Positions 8,237-16,094 are shown, numbered from the stretch's first letter. The stretch: DNA of 64,000 nucleotides from Mycobacterium sp. DL (GCF_039729195.1 NZ_CP155796.1:6014001-6078000); one strand, 5' to 3'. Translations and numbers: made by a program. The notes: a model not told the origin generated them from the letters alone.

Positions 8237-8914
8237 TCAGGCGGGAGCGAAGAGCCGCGGCTCGAGCAGGGCGTTGTCGCGGAATCGGTGCAACCCCTTC
8301 GCACCGGCCAGCACCGCCAGGTCGGCCAGCGGTTCGAGGATGATGACCGACAGATAGGCCGCGCCGAACATCGCCACGCTGCTCAAGGTTTCGGCGGTCA
8401 GACCCTCGCCGTAGAGCGCCCAGAACGTCACCCACGACACGATCCCGGCCTGGTACGTCGCCGAAAGACCCAGGACCTGACGGTATTTCAGTTCCACATA
8501 GGGTGTCTGCGGGGCGATGGTCCTCTTGGCCACATACTGCAGCGCGAACAACGGCACCAACAGCGTGGTGACGTTCATGCCGAACTGCGGGAGGTCGAAG
8601 GGCGCGACGAACAACCCCTGGATCAGGAGTCCCGCGGCCAGCCCGAACGCCGCCGGCGCCGCCCCGAACAACAGGAACAGGGTGGACCCCAGGATCAGGT
8701 GGACTTCGGAGACTCCCACCGGGAAATGCGGGAACACCTGGAAGAACACGAACACCATCACCGTCGTCGCCACCGTCCCGAAAACCAGCGACGCCGAACC
8801 GCGCTCCTTGATGTGCTTCCACGCCGAGTTCAGCGCGTAGGCGCCGACACCTGCGGCGGTCAGGTAACTCAGGACGATCTTCGAACCTTCGACGATCCCC
8901 GGCTCAATGTGCAT
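8237..8914 (-). CDS. CbiM-like cobalt/nickel ECF permease (S component), orphan
   Basis: Integral membrane protein of 225 aa with about seven helices. It starts MHIEPG; in CbiM/NikM the free N-terminal Met1-His2 coordinates the Co/Ni ion, so this exact start matters. GVSEVHLILGSTLFLLFG and FGMNVTT match conserved CbiM loops. It is the last gene of the nitrile hydratase operon, 24 bp after the activator gene. The hydratase is the cobalt type, so Co2+ uptake for its metallocentre is the natural role. No CbiN, CbiQ or CbiO partner is adjacent, so it either works alone or borrows ECF components. Confidence 0.75.
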   Translation of the reverse strand: MHIEPGIVEGSKIVLSYLTAAGVGAYALNSAWKHIKERGSASLVFGTVATTVMVFVFFQVFPHFPVGVSEVHLILGSTLFLLFGAAPAAFGLAAGLLIQGLFVAPFDLPQFGMNVTTLLVPLFALQYVAKRTIAPQTPYVELKYRQVLGLSATYQAGIVSWVTFWALYGEGLTAETLSSVAMFGAAYLSVIILEPLADLAVLAGAKGLHRFRDNALLEPRLFAPA

Positions 8915-8938
8915 CGCAGTTCCTTGTCTGTTGGTCGG

Positions 8939-9247
8939 TCAGTGGTGGTCGTCGGTCACAGCGTGGTCGCCGTCGTCGACGTGCAGCGGTGCGGTGAGAA
9001 TTTCTCTGTGCTGGACCACGTCTTCGAGCGCGGTGACCCAGTGGTCGTAGTACTCCCATTCGCCACGGGCGGACTGCGGCGATGCTTCCCAGCCCCCGAT
9101 CGTGTCGATCAGGCTCTGCTGGAACTCGCTCCACGGATAGTGACCGAACTCCGAGAGTGCCAGAGCCAGACCAAAAGCCCGGCGCTGCCAGTCGTGGTCG
9201 AACGACGGGGCGGCCTGGTCGGTGGTGCAGGTTTCGTGGAGTGTCAT
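8939..9247 (-). CDS. Nitrile hydratase accessory/activator protein
   Basis: Small (102 aa) protein of the nitrile hydratase activator family, which delivers cobalt to, and helps oxidise the cysteines of, the alpha subunit. The family core is visible as DHDWQRRAFGLALALSE followed by PWSEFQQSLID and EYYDHWVTALE. The C-terminus is rich in His and Asp (HVDDGDHAVTDDHH), a plausible metal-binding tail. Its ATG overlaps the alpha-subunit stop by 4 bp (9244-9247), so expression is tightly coupled. Confidence 0.85.
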   Translation of the reverse strand: MTLHETCTTDQAAPSFDHDWQRRAFGLALALSEFGHYPWSEFQQSLIDTIGGWEASPQSARGEWEYYDHWVTALEDVVQHREILTAPLHVDDGDHAVTDDHH

Positions 9248-9864
9248 GCCGGCTGCCCCGCCAACGCGACACCGATCATCGATTCGGTGGTGACCAGGTC
9301 CATCAGCTGCTCATCGGTGAAATCATCAGTCCCGGAGGGCCGTTCGGGGATGACGAACCACCGTGAGTGCCCGCTGGAATCCCAGACCTTGATCTCGGTC
9401 TCCTCGGCGAGTTCGACGCCGACCTCGGCCAGTACGGTTCGGGGTTCGCGCGCCGCCCGGGATCGGAACACCGGGTCCTTGTACCAGTAGGGCGGCAGAC
9501 CCAGAACCGGCCACGGGAAGCACGAGCACAGGGTGCAGATGATCAGGTTGTGCACGCCTGGCACATTGGCGACGGCCTGCAGGTGTTCACCCTCGGCACC
9601 GGCCATCCCCTCGGGCAGTTCCAGCTCGGCGATCGCCGCCGGGGTGTCGACCACCACGCGGGCAGCAAAATCGGGTTCCTTCCACGCCTTGACGACGATC
9701 TTCTTACCGTTCAACGGTGTCATCTCGGACTCGAAGTAGGACAGCACCTTGTCGACGGTCTGGCTGGTGATGACCCCCTTCTCGATCAGCAGATGCTCCA
9801 GTGCCGCAACCTTTTCGGCGCTCGACTGTTCACGGTCGGATGGGTAGGCGAACTGATCACTCAC
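9244..9864 (-). CDS. nthA: Nitrile hydratase, alpha subunit (cobalt type)
   Basis: Catalytic subunit that hydrates nitriles to amides in the cytosol. The metal-binding motif C110-T-L-C-S-C115 is present; threonine at the second position indicates a non-corrin Co(III) centre, whereas Fe enzymes have CSLCSC. FPWPVLGLPPYWYK follows as in the family. At 206 aa it has the usual length. It starts at GTG 9864, overlapping the beta stop (GTGA). Thiocyanate hydrolase gamma shares this motif, but the single long beta subunit here favours nitrile hydratase. Confidence 0.93.
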   Translation of the reverse strand: MSDQFAYPSDREQSSAEKVAALEHLLIEKGVITSQTVDKVLSYFESEMTPLNGKKIVVKAWKEPDFAARVVVDTPAAIAELELPEGMAGAEGEHLQAVANVPGVHNLIICTLCSCFPWPVLGLPPYWYKDPVFRSRAAREPRTVLAEVGVELAEETEIKVWDSSGHSRWFVIPERPSGTDDFTDEQLMDLVTTESMIGVALAGQPA

Positions 9865-10598
9865 TGGTCCTCCTGGACGGGTTGGAGATAGGCCTCGAAC
9901 AGCTCGGCATAAAACGTGTTCGCACCCGGTTCTGCGCGCACACCCCAGAGCTCATCGGGGGTGAATTCGACGATGTAGATCGGCATCGGGTCCCCGATGC
10001 CGTCACCGGTGTGGACGAAGTAGCCGTAGTCGCCTTCGAAGATGCGGGTCACGGTGCCGATCCGGTCGCGCAGCGCGCCGGGTAGCCGGGTATGGGCTCC
10101 GGCCGGGACGTTGGTGATTCGCACCTTCTGGCCGATGGCGAACTGCGGGTGCGCGACGTCGCGCCTGGGGCTGTCACCGCGGCGCAGGTAGTCGATCACC
10201 TGAGCATCGATCGCCGGTGCACCCGTCTCACCGGTTTCCGGCGAGGTGCCACCGAGCAGGGCGCCGATCTCCTCCTCCGACACGTAGCCCTTGTCGATGA
10301 AGAACTGGGTGATGCCACCGAGCCACTTCTCGTAGTAGCGGAACTTGAAATAGTCGAAGGGGTTCATCCCCTCGGCACCGGTCCGCAGGTCCGCCCACGT
10401 CCATTCGTCGTGGAACTCGGTCGGCACCTGGGCGATCGGGTACTCCGGCAGTGCAGAGCCGAGATGGTTGCTCAAGCCCATCATCGCGACGTGGATGCCG
10501 AAGATCCGCTTCTCCCATTCCTCGACGAACACCCGCTTCTCGAGGTTCAGGGGCTGGGGCAGGCCTTCGAGGCCGCCGAGATAGTGCTGAAGTTTCAT
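9861..10598 (-). CDS. nthB: Nitrile hydratase, beta subunit
   Basis: 245-aa partner subunit forming the alpha-beta active site. The N-terminal helical domain carries HYLGGLEGL and EEWEKRIFG; the C-terminal SH3-like barrel has IGQKVRITN, GTVTRIFEGDYGYF and TPDELWG, matching the family C-terminal domain. The N-terminal half differs from the classic Rhodococcus/Pseudonocardia beta subunits I recall, suggesting a distinct subgroup and perhaps unusual substrates. Its start overlaps the stop of the upstream DUF1097 gene (ATGA, 10595-10598) and its stop overlaps the alpha start. Confidence 0.9.
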   Translation of the reverse strand: MKLQHYLGGLEGLPQPLNLEKRVFVEEWEKRIFGIHVAMMGLSNHLGSALPEYPIAQVPTEFHDEWTWADLRTGAEGMNPFDYFKFRYYEKWLGGITQFFIDKGYVSEEEIGALLGGTSPETGETGAPAIDAQVIDYLRRGDSPRRDVAHPQFAIGQKVRITNVPAGAHTRLPGALRDRIGTVTRIFEGDYGYFVHTGDGIGDPMPIYIVEFTPDELWGVRAEPGANTFYAELFEAYLQPVQEDQ

Positions 10599-11119
10599 GC
10601 CGTGGCACCTTCCGTGTCAGGACGGCTGACTGGAGCCGTTCGTGTCATCACGTTCGCGAGGTACTCCGAGAGGATCCCGAACGTCGCGCCCAGGACGCAG
10701 GCACACGCCGCCACGAGACCGGGATGGGAGATGCTCGTCGCAGTGACCAGTTGTCCCGTCCCGGCCACGGTCGATACCGTCGAGGCGAAGCCGACCACCA
10801 CAGCGGGAGTGGTGGACAGGAATCCGACCCAGGATGCCTGCACCATCAGCGCACTGCCGACACCGACGGCGACGGCCGTCAGGGCGAGTCCGCCACCGAG
10901 CAGATGAGCGGCGTACAGGCTGCCGCAGGCAATCGCCACACCCACCAGATTCGACGCCACCGACCGCAGCCAGCCGGCGGGTCCGCCACCGACGAAGAAG
11001 AACGAGGCCCATGCCAGGAACACCACCCATATCGGAACGGTGATCACTGTGGCGGTGAACGCCACCGCCACGCCACCGAGCACACCGATGCTCAGTGTCA
11101 GCGCAGATCGAGAATCCAT
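10595..11119 (-). CDS. DUF1097 family membrane protein, first gene of nitrile hydratase operon
   Basis: About 174 aa with five or six membrane helices (e.g. IGVLGGVAVAFTATVIT and WVVFLAWASFFFVGG). It resembles the DUF1097/YcdZ inner-membrane family, whose function is unknown. I chose ATG 11119 because the frame upstream encodes low-quality Arg/Pro-rich sequence and this Met begins the first helix. The 4-bp overlap with nthB shows that it belongs to the operon. A role in nitrile or amide passage, or in metal handling, is conceivable but unsupported by motifs. Confidence 0.7.
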   Translation of the reverse strand: MDSRSALTLSIGVLGGVAVAFTATVITVPIWVVFLAWASFFFVGGGPAGWLRSVASNLVGVAIACGSLYAAHLLGGGLALTAVAVGVGSALMVQASWVGFLSTTPAVVVGFASTVSTVAGTGQLVTATSISHPGLVAACACVLGATFGILSEYLANVMTRTAPVSRPDTEGATA

Positions 11120-11132
11120 ACAGTTCCACCTT

Positions 11133-11170
11133 GTGTCGTCGAGATCGAGAGGTGTCGTCGAGATCGAGAG
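11133..11170. repeat. Perfect tandem 19-bp direct repeat upstream of nitrile hydratase operon
   Basis: The unit GTGTCGTCGAGATCGAGAG occurs twice back to back (11133-11151 and 11152-11170), beginning 14 bp upstream of the DUF1097 start. It lies in the 241-bp region shared with the divergent GlxA-type regulator, so it may be the operator of the activator, or part of the operon's 5' leader. Confidence 0.55.
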
Positions 11171-11360
11171 TCGAACCCGTGAACAACGTTGGGGCCGGCG
11201 TGTTTCCGATCGGTTACCGGGGCTTGACCGCTGACTGCCGGCATGGACATCTCTCGGGCAGAACAGGACATCGCCCGGGCGGGCAGACCAACACGGACAC
11301 GTGGGGCGAAAATCCGGACATCGGCCTGCGTCCGACCGTCCGTTCGGCCACGCTTGCGCC

Positions 11361-12362
11361 ATGTGTCACCACGTCGAACACCAGAATCGCACGATCGCGG
11401 TGCTGGTGTTCGACGGCGTGCGCACGCTGGACGTCACCGGCCCGCTGGAAGTCTTCGACGTGGCCCGGACGATGGGCTGCGCCTACTCCGTAGCGCTCTA
11501 CTCGTGTGGAGAATCCCGGACGATTCGGTGCTCATCGGGGTTGTCCTTCGACGCGGCCCCGGCGTCGCGGCTGGCGTCGGGGGTGGACACGCTCCTGGTT
11601 CCCGGCGGGGACGGCCTTGTCGCCGAGGGTGTTCCGCGCCCGCTGCAACAACTGATCCGCACGCACGCTCGGGGTGCACGGCGCGTCGCGTCGATCTGCG
11701 CCGGTTCGTTCGCCCTCGGTGCGGCGGGACTGCTCGACGGTCGCCGCGCCACCACACATTGGCGGCACCTCGACACGTTCGCCGCGCGTCATCCGTCGAC
11801 GATCATCGAGCGCGAATCGGTCTACACCCGCGACGGCGAGATCTGGACCTCCGCCGGTGTCGCCGCCGGCATCGATCTGGCATTGGCTCTGGTCGCCGAC
11901 GATCACGGCCCGGACATGGCACAGCAGATCTCCAAGGAGATGGTGGTACTCAGCAGGCGACTGGAGGGCCATCCGCAGATCTCCGTCGCCGCGCGGACAC
12001 CTAGGCCCAAACATCCTGGGTTGGAACGGTTGATGGCAACAGTCAATGCCGACCCCGCGGGGCACTACGAGTTGGATGCCGTGGCAGCCCAACTCGGGCT
12101 GAGTCCGCGACACCTCGCCCGACTGTTCAAAGCCCAGACCGGCGTGACGCTGCGACAGTACGTCTACGACGTTCGGCTCGAGAACGCGGTCGGCCTGGTC
12201 CTCGCGGGTGAGTCGTTTCACGCGGCAGCCCGACGCAGCGGTCTGCGGTACGGCGCGCGAGTCCGTGACCATCTCGCCGCGCACCGCATGCTGCCGCTGC
12301 GGCCGACCGGTCTACTGGTGGATACCCGTGGTGCGGAAGCGGTTTCGGTACACGCCGGGTGA
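11361..12362 (+). CDS. GlxA family transcriptional regulator (DJ-1/PfpI domain + AraC HTH)
   Basis: 333-aa regulator. The N-terminal DJ-1/PfpI-like domain includes VLVFDGVRTLDVTGPLEVFD and an elbow-like ICAGSFALGAAG; family members use this domain to sense small ligands. The C-terminal AraC helix-turn-helix region carries LGLSPRHLARLFKAQTG. ATG 11361 is preferred because the family domain begins 12 residues later. It is divergent from the nitrile hydratase operon, so it is the likely regulator of nitrile or amide response. Its 3' end overlaps the convergent second GlxA gene by 51 bp. Confidence 0.88.
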   Translation: MCHHVEHQNRTIAVLVFDGVRTLDVTGPLEVFDVARTMGCAYSVALYSCGESRTIRCSSGLSFDAAPASRLASGVDTLLVPGGDGLVAEGVPRPLQQLIRTHARGARRVASICAGSFALGAAGLLDGRRATTHWRHLDTFAARHPSTIIERESVYTRDGEIWTSAGVAAGIDLALALVADDHGPDMAQQISKEMVVLSRRLEGHPQISVAARTPRPKHPGLERLMATVNADPAGHYELDAVAAQLGLSPRHLARLFKAQTGVTLRQYVYDVRLENAVGLVLAGESFHAAARRSGLRYGARVRDHLAAHRMLPLRPTGLLVDTRGAEAVSVHAG

Positions 12363-13346
12363 CACACCGAGGTTGCGCCGGAATGTGCGTCGCATGGTGT
12401 CCGGGGTTCCGAACCCGGCGCGGCGGGCGACGGTGTCCTGGCTGTGGTCTCCTGTCGCGAGGAGGACCTTGGCCGCTTCCAGTCGGGCCTGCTCGACGAA
12501 TCTGGCCGGTGTCATCCCGACCTGATCACGGAACATCCGCACCAGATGCCGCTCGCTGAGCGCGGCGCGGGTGGCCAACGAGGCGATGGAGTGGTCGGCG
12601 CCGGGATCGGCGATGACGGAATCCACGACCTCACGCAGCCCACCCACGACCGGGAACGCCGATTCGGCCCACACACTGAACTGCGCCTGCCCACCGGGTC
12701 GCTGCAGGAACACGACCATCCACCGCGCGACGCGGCGCGCCACCGCCGGGCCGTAGTCGCTCTCCACAAGGGCGAGCGCGAGGTCGATGCCGGCGGTGAT
12801 GCCGGCGCCGGTGATGTAGCGGCCGTCCTGGACGAACAGCGAGTCCGGGTCCACCTTCACCTTCGGATAGTTGCGAGCAAGTTCCTGGCAGTGCGCCCAG
12901 TGGGTGGTCGCCCGGCGGCCGTCCAGCAGTCCGTGGGCGGCGAGAACGAATGCGCCGGTGCACACCGAGGCCACCCGGCGCGCCCGCGGCGCGAGGACGC
13001 GCACCATCTCCAGCGCATCGGGGACCGCATCGGGTGTCGGCTCTTCAGGGATGTCGTGCAGGCCGGGGGTGAAGGTGAACTCGGCCGGGACGCCGCCCGG
13101 CACCAGCAGGGTGTCGATCGAGTCGGGGACCTCGGCCAGCGAGACGTCCACGCTCAGCGAGGCGAACGCCGTTGTGCCGACCGCCGCTCCCGTCGGGGAG
13201 GCCAGCAGCACCCGGTAGGCGGCCCCGAAGTCGTTCGCGCGGGCGAAGATCTCCAGCGGTGCCGCGACGTCCTGCAGGGTCACCTTGTCGTATAACGCGA
13301 ACACCACTGTTCTGGCGTTCTGCGCATGTCCTGAATCGCCGGCCAT
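12312..13346 (-). CDS. GlxA family transcriptional regulator (second copy)
   Basis: About 344 aa with the same architecture as its convergent neighbour: an N-terminal DJ-1/PfpI-like domain (VVFALYDKVTLQDVAAPLE, SVCTGAFVLAAHGLLDG) and a C-terminal AraC HTH (ALSERHLVRMFRDQVG, RRAGFGTPDTMRR). ATG 13346 is chosen because the domain starts shortly after it. It is divergent from the Ddn-like reductase. Target genes are unknown; the two regulators are clearly related but not recent duplicates. Confidence 0.87.
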   Translation of the reverse strand: MAGDSGHAQNARTVVFALYDKVTLQDVAAPLEIFARANDFGAAYRVLLASPTGAAVGTTAFASLSVDVSLAEVPDSIDTLLVPGGVPAEFTFTPGLHDIPEEPTPDAVPDALEMVRVLAPRARRVASVCTGAFVLAAHGLLDGRRATTHWAHCQELARNYPKVKVDPDSLFVQDGRYITGAGITAGIDLALALVESDYGPAVARRVARWMVVFLQRPGGQAQFSVWAESAFPVVGGLREVVDSVIADPGADHSIASLATRAALSERHLVRMFRDQVGMTPARFVEQARLEAAKVLLATGDHSQDTVARRAGFGTPDTMRRTFRRNLGVSPGVYRNRFRTTGIHQ

Positions 13347-13500
13347 GTGTCCTGAACTGCCCTTCCATCGCCCCCGCGCGCCCGTCAGACGGCACGTTCG
13401 CGCACCTGGGGACAGTCCAACCATCGTCGAAGTCGGTCACATCTGCAGCACAAGTGGTCGCCACGGGAATAAGTCGACGCTCATCGGTGTTACGCGCTCC

Positions 13501-13923
13501 GTGACTGAACCAGCTGAACTGAGCCCCACGGACTGGGTCCGCGAACAGACCGCGCGCATTCTCGAACAGGGAACCACCGACGGCGTCGAGATCATGGACC
13601 GTCCAGTTGTCCTGTTCACGACCACCGGCGCCAAGTCCGGCAAGAAGCGCTACGTGCCGCTGATGCGCGTGGAGGAGAACGGCAAGTACGCGATGGTCGC
13701 GTCCAAGGGCGGCGACCCGCAGCACCCCTCCTGGTACCACAACGTCAAGGCGCACCCGCAGGTGACGGCGCAGGACGGCGAGACGATCGTCGAACTGACC
13801 GCACGCGAGGTGGACGGCGAGGAGCGCGCGCACTGGTGGGATCTCGCGGTGCAGGCGTACCCGCCGTACGCCGAGTATCAGACCAAGACCGATCGCCTGA
13901 TCCCGGTGTTCGTCCTGGAGTAG
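13501..13923 (+). CDS. Ddn-like deazaflavin (F420)-dependent nitroreductase/quinone reductase
   Basis: 140-aa split-barrel protein of the actinobacterial F420-dependent Ddn family. Diagnostic segments are VLFTTTGAKSGKKRYVPL (F420 phosphate-binding region), MVASKGGDPQHPSWYHN and the C-terminal YQTKTDRLIPVFVL. Such enzymes reduce quinones or nitroaromatics with F420H2, often at the membrane. GTG 13501 gives the family length; the open frame upstream to 13285 runs into the divergent regulator and lacks similarity. Confidence 0.88.
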   Translation: MTEPAELSPTDWVREQTARILEQGTTDGVEIMDRPVVLFTTTGAKSGKKRYVPLMRVEENGKYAMVASKGGDPQHPSWYHNVKAHPQVTAQDGETIVELTAREVDGEERAHWWDLAVQAYPPYAEYQTKTDRLIPVFVLE

Positions 13924-13931
13924 TCGGGACG

Positions 13932-14621
13932 TCAGTCGCCGAACGCCTCAGCGGGAACCTCACGCTCGCCGGCACGGATGGCGGCGATGATGCGCTCTGC
14001 GACGGCGTCGGGTTGCAGGCCTTCCCGGAGTTTGGGCGCGGTACCGGCGATCGGGCGGTCCGCGAGGCCGGTCTCGGTGTGCGGCGGGCGTGCGTCGATC
14101 ACGGTGACACCGGCGGCACGCAGCTCACGACTCAGCGCGCGGTCTGCGGCGGTCAAGGCCGCCTTGGACGCGGCATAAGCGGCCATGCCGGCAAGAGGCT
14201 GCTCGGCGACCACGGCGCTGATGTTGGCGATGAAACCACGGGACGCGGTGAGCGCCGGGAGCGCAGCCCTCATCAGCCACAGCGGTCCCAGCACATTGGT
14301 GAGGAACAAGTCTTCGATCACCGCGTCGTCGGTGTCGGCGAGGGACCCGAACGCGACGACTCCGGCTGCGTTGACCACACCGTCGATCCGGTCGTCGGCG
14401 CCCAGGGCTGCCTCGACGATCGACCTGCCTGCCTCCGCGTCGCGCAGATCCGCGGACAGCAGGGTCGCGTCGATGTCGAGTGATCGAAGGGCGCTCATGT
14501 CACGGCCGACCAGCGTCAGTCGGGCGCCCTGTTCGGCGAGTTGTGTCGCGATCCGGCGGCCGATGCCGCCGCTGGCCCCCACCACGACGATCGATGCGCC
14601 GTCGAGGACTCGGTCTGCCAT
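13932..14621 (-). CDS. Short-chain dehydrogenase/reductase
   Basis: 229-aa classical SDR: cofactor motif GASGGIG (residues ~15-21), NAAG, and the catalytic YAASK following the Ser-containing ANISAVV. Substrate unknown. It converges on the Ddn-like gene with 8 bp between stops. It is head-to-head with the P-loop kinase gene, only 23 bp apart, and both appear leaderless. Confidence 0.88.
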   Translation of the reverse strand: MADRVLDGASIVVVGASGGIGRRIATQLAEQGARLTLVGRDMSALRSLDIDATLLSADLRDAEAGRSIVEAALGADDRIDGVVNAAGVVAFGSLADTDDAVIEDLFLTNVLGPLWLMRAALPALTASRGFIANISAVVAEQPLAGMAAYAASKAALTAADRALSRELRAAGVTVIDARPPHTETGLADRPIAGTAPKLREGLQPDAVAERIIAAIRAGEREVPAEAFGD

Positions 14622-14627
14622 GCCTCG

Positions 14628-14637
14628 AACGTACGCT
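14628..14637. promoter_or_regulatory. Overlapping back-to-back leaderless -10 elements
   Basis: On the minus strand TACGTT (14628-14633) lies 6 nt from ATG 14621; on the plus strand TACGCT (14632-14637) lies 7 nt from GTG 14645. The two TANNNT boxes share two base pairs, so the two promoters cannot be occupied at once. Confidence 0.5.
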
Positions 14638-14644
14638 TCCGGAT

Positions 14645-15217
14645 GTGAGGCTCGAAGAAATAGCCCGCCAGGTGGCGTCCGCCGGCGTGTCCACCGTGCT
14701 CATCGACGGCCGGTCCGGTTCCGGCAAATCGACACTGGCAGAACACCTTCACCGTGTGTGGCCCACCAGTTCCGTGGTGCGCCTCGACGACATCTACCCC
14801 GGCTGGGACGGGTTGGACTGGGCGATCGAGCACCTTCGTACCGAACTTCTGGCGCCGCGCGCCGCCGGTCTTCCGGGACGCTGGCGACGCTGGAACTGGG
14901 ACACCGGCGCCCCCGACGGATGGCACACCGTCGACCCTCACCGGCGGTTGATCGTGGAAGGGGTGGGGGCGTTGGCCGCGTCCCACCGCCCACTGGCGGA
15001 ACTCGGGATCTGGGTCGAGACTCCTGACGATGTCCGCAAGCAGCGGGCCCTGGACCGTGACGGTGACACCTATCGGCCGCATTGGGATCGCTGGGCGGCC
15101 CAGGAAGAAACATTCCTCATTCGCGATGCTCCCCGCATCGCCGCCGACTACGTGGCAACCGAGGACGCCGACGGCCAGTCCTGGACGTTGACGCGGAATG
15201 AGTCCCGCCCGGCCTAG
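14645..15217 (+). CDS. P-loop NTPase, uridine kinase-like
   Basis: 190-aa cytosolic protein with a Walker A motif DGRSGSGKST (residues ~20-29) and the kinase-like segment VVRLDDIYPGWDG, as in uridine/panthotenate-kinase-like phosphotransferases of the AAA_18 group. WHTVDPHRRLIVEGVGAL resembles the Walker B strand region. The phosphate acceptor is not known. GTG 14645 is chosen because a TANNNT box sits 7 nt upstream and the P-loop would otherwise be far from the N-terminus. Confidence 0.75.
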   Translation: MRLEEIARQVASAGVSTVLIDGRSGSGKSTLAEHLHRVWPTSSVVRLDDIYPGWDGLDWAIEHLRTELLAPRAAGLPGRWRRWNWDTGAPDGWHTVDPHRRLIVEGVGALAASHRPLAELGIWVETPDDVRKQRALDRDGDTYRPHWDRWAAQEETFLIRDAPRIAADYVATEDADGQSWTLTRNESRPA

Positions 15218-15256
15218 CGCCACAAACCTGCCTGCGCTAGCTTGGGAGCCGTAGAA

Positions 15257-15346
15257 CCACACGGGAGCGCACACCGAGTGCGCTGAGAGGACAGCTGACC
15301 GGCTGTCGACCGTCGAACCTGACCGGGTAATGCCGGCGTAGGGAGA
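15257..15346 (+). ncRNA. TPP riboswitch (THI element)
   Basis: The conserved TPP aptamer is visible in order: ACACGGGAGC 5' strand, a perfect P3 stem GCGCAC/GTGCGC (15267-15272, 15278-15283), the CTGAGAGG junction, a second helix, then ACCTGACCGGGTAATGCCGG and GCGTAGGGA closing strand. It precedes the ykoEDC importer genes, fitting thiamine-pyrophosphate repression. No clear U-tract terminator follows, so translational or Rho-dependent control is more likely. Confidence 0.93.
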
Positions 15347-15384
15347 TGAACGTGACACGTGCCCCTCACGTACCACCCAGCTGA
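15346..15384 (+). CDS. Possible 12-codon leader ORF after the riboswitch
   Basis: ATG 15346 (or in-frame GTG 15352) opens a frame ending at TGA 15382-15384, encoding MNVTRAPHVPPS. The riboswitch 3' strand GTAGGGAG would act as Shine-Dalgarno for GTG 15352 (spacing ~6 nt), so ligand binding could mask it. Coding function is speculative; such a short frame can arise by chance. Confidence 0.2.
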   Translation: MNVTRAPHVPPS

Positions 15385-15482
15385 GCCCGCGCTCGTTGCT
15401 GCTCGAAATTCACTTCAAAACACCAGCTTTCGCGCCGACCGCGCTGTCAGCGCATCGCCGTCCCCATGCACAAGGAGTCCCC

Positions 15483-16094
15483 ATGGACGAGCAGAACACC
15501 GATCACAGGCCCGCAACGCGCTGGCGCGTCGTCGACATCGTGGTCGCCAGCGTGCTGGCGGTGGCCGCCGGCCTCGTCTTCGTCTTCTGGAACATCGCAT
15601 CCAATCCCCTCTCCGCCCCGTTGATCGCCCTACTACCCGGCCTGCAGGGACTTGTCGGCGGTGGATGGCTGTTCGCCGGCGTGCTGACCGCACTGGTCAT
15701 CCGCAAGCCCGGCGCCGCCCTGTACGGCGAACTGGTGGCGGCCACGGTGTCGGCGCTGGTCGGCAACCAGTGGGGTGTCATGACCATCGAATCGGGACTG
15801 GTTCAGGGCCTGGGCGCCGAACTGGTTTTTGCGGTGTTCCTCTACCGACGCTGGAACCTGCCGGTGGCCGTCCTGTCGGGCGCGGTCGCCGGAGTGGCGC
15901 TGGCCATCAACGAGCTGATCATCTACTACCCCGGATCGACAACGGCTTTCGCCGTCATCTTCACGGTGTCGGCAGTGGTCTCCGGTGCGCTCATCGCCGG
16001 CGTGCTGTCGTGGTTCGTGGTCCGCGGGCTGGCGAAGACCGGCGCTCTCAGTCGATTCGACTCCGGCAGAGTAGCGAGTCCTGCCGCACGATGA
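15483..16094 (+). CDS. ykoE: YkoE-like thiamine/HMP ECF transporter substrate-binding component
   Basis: About 203 aa with six membrane helices, e.g. IVVASVLAVAAGLVFVFW, and loops GALYGELVA-like and MTIESGLVQGLGAELVF, typical of YkoE. In ECF systems this S component binds thiamine or hydroxymethylpyrimidine. ATG 15483 follows the SD AAGGAG. It sits under the TPP riboswitch and overlaps ykoD by ATGA (16091-16094), so all three importer genes form one transcript. Confidence 0.88.
   Translation: MDEQNTDHRPATRWRVVDIVVASVLAVAAGLVFVFWNIASNPLSAPLIALLPGLQGLVGGGWLFAGVLTALVIRKPGAALYGELVAATVSALVGNQWGVMTIESGLVQGLGAELVFAVFLYRRWNLPVAVLSGAVAGVALAINELIIYYPGSTTAFAVIFTVSAVVSGALIAGVLSWFVVRGLAKTGALSRFDSGRVASPAAR

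Noticed and set aside
9244..10598. Thiocyanate hydrolase instead of nitrile hydratase
   Set aside because: The CTLCSC motif is shared, but thiocyanate hydrolase has the beta region split into two subunits; here a single 245-aa beta subunit is present.
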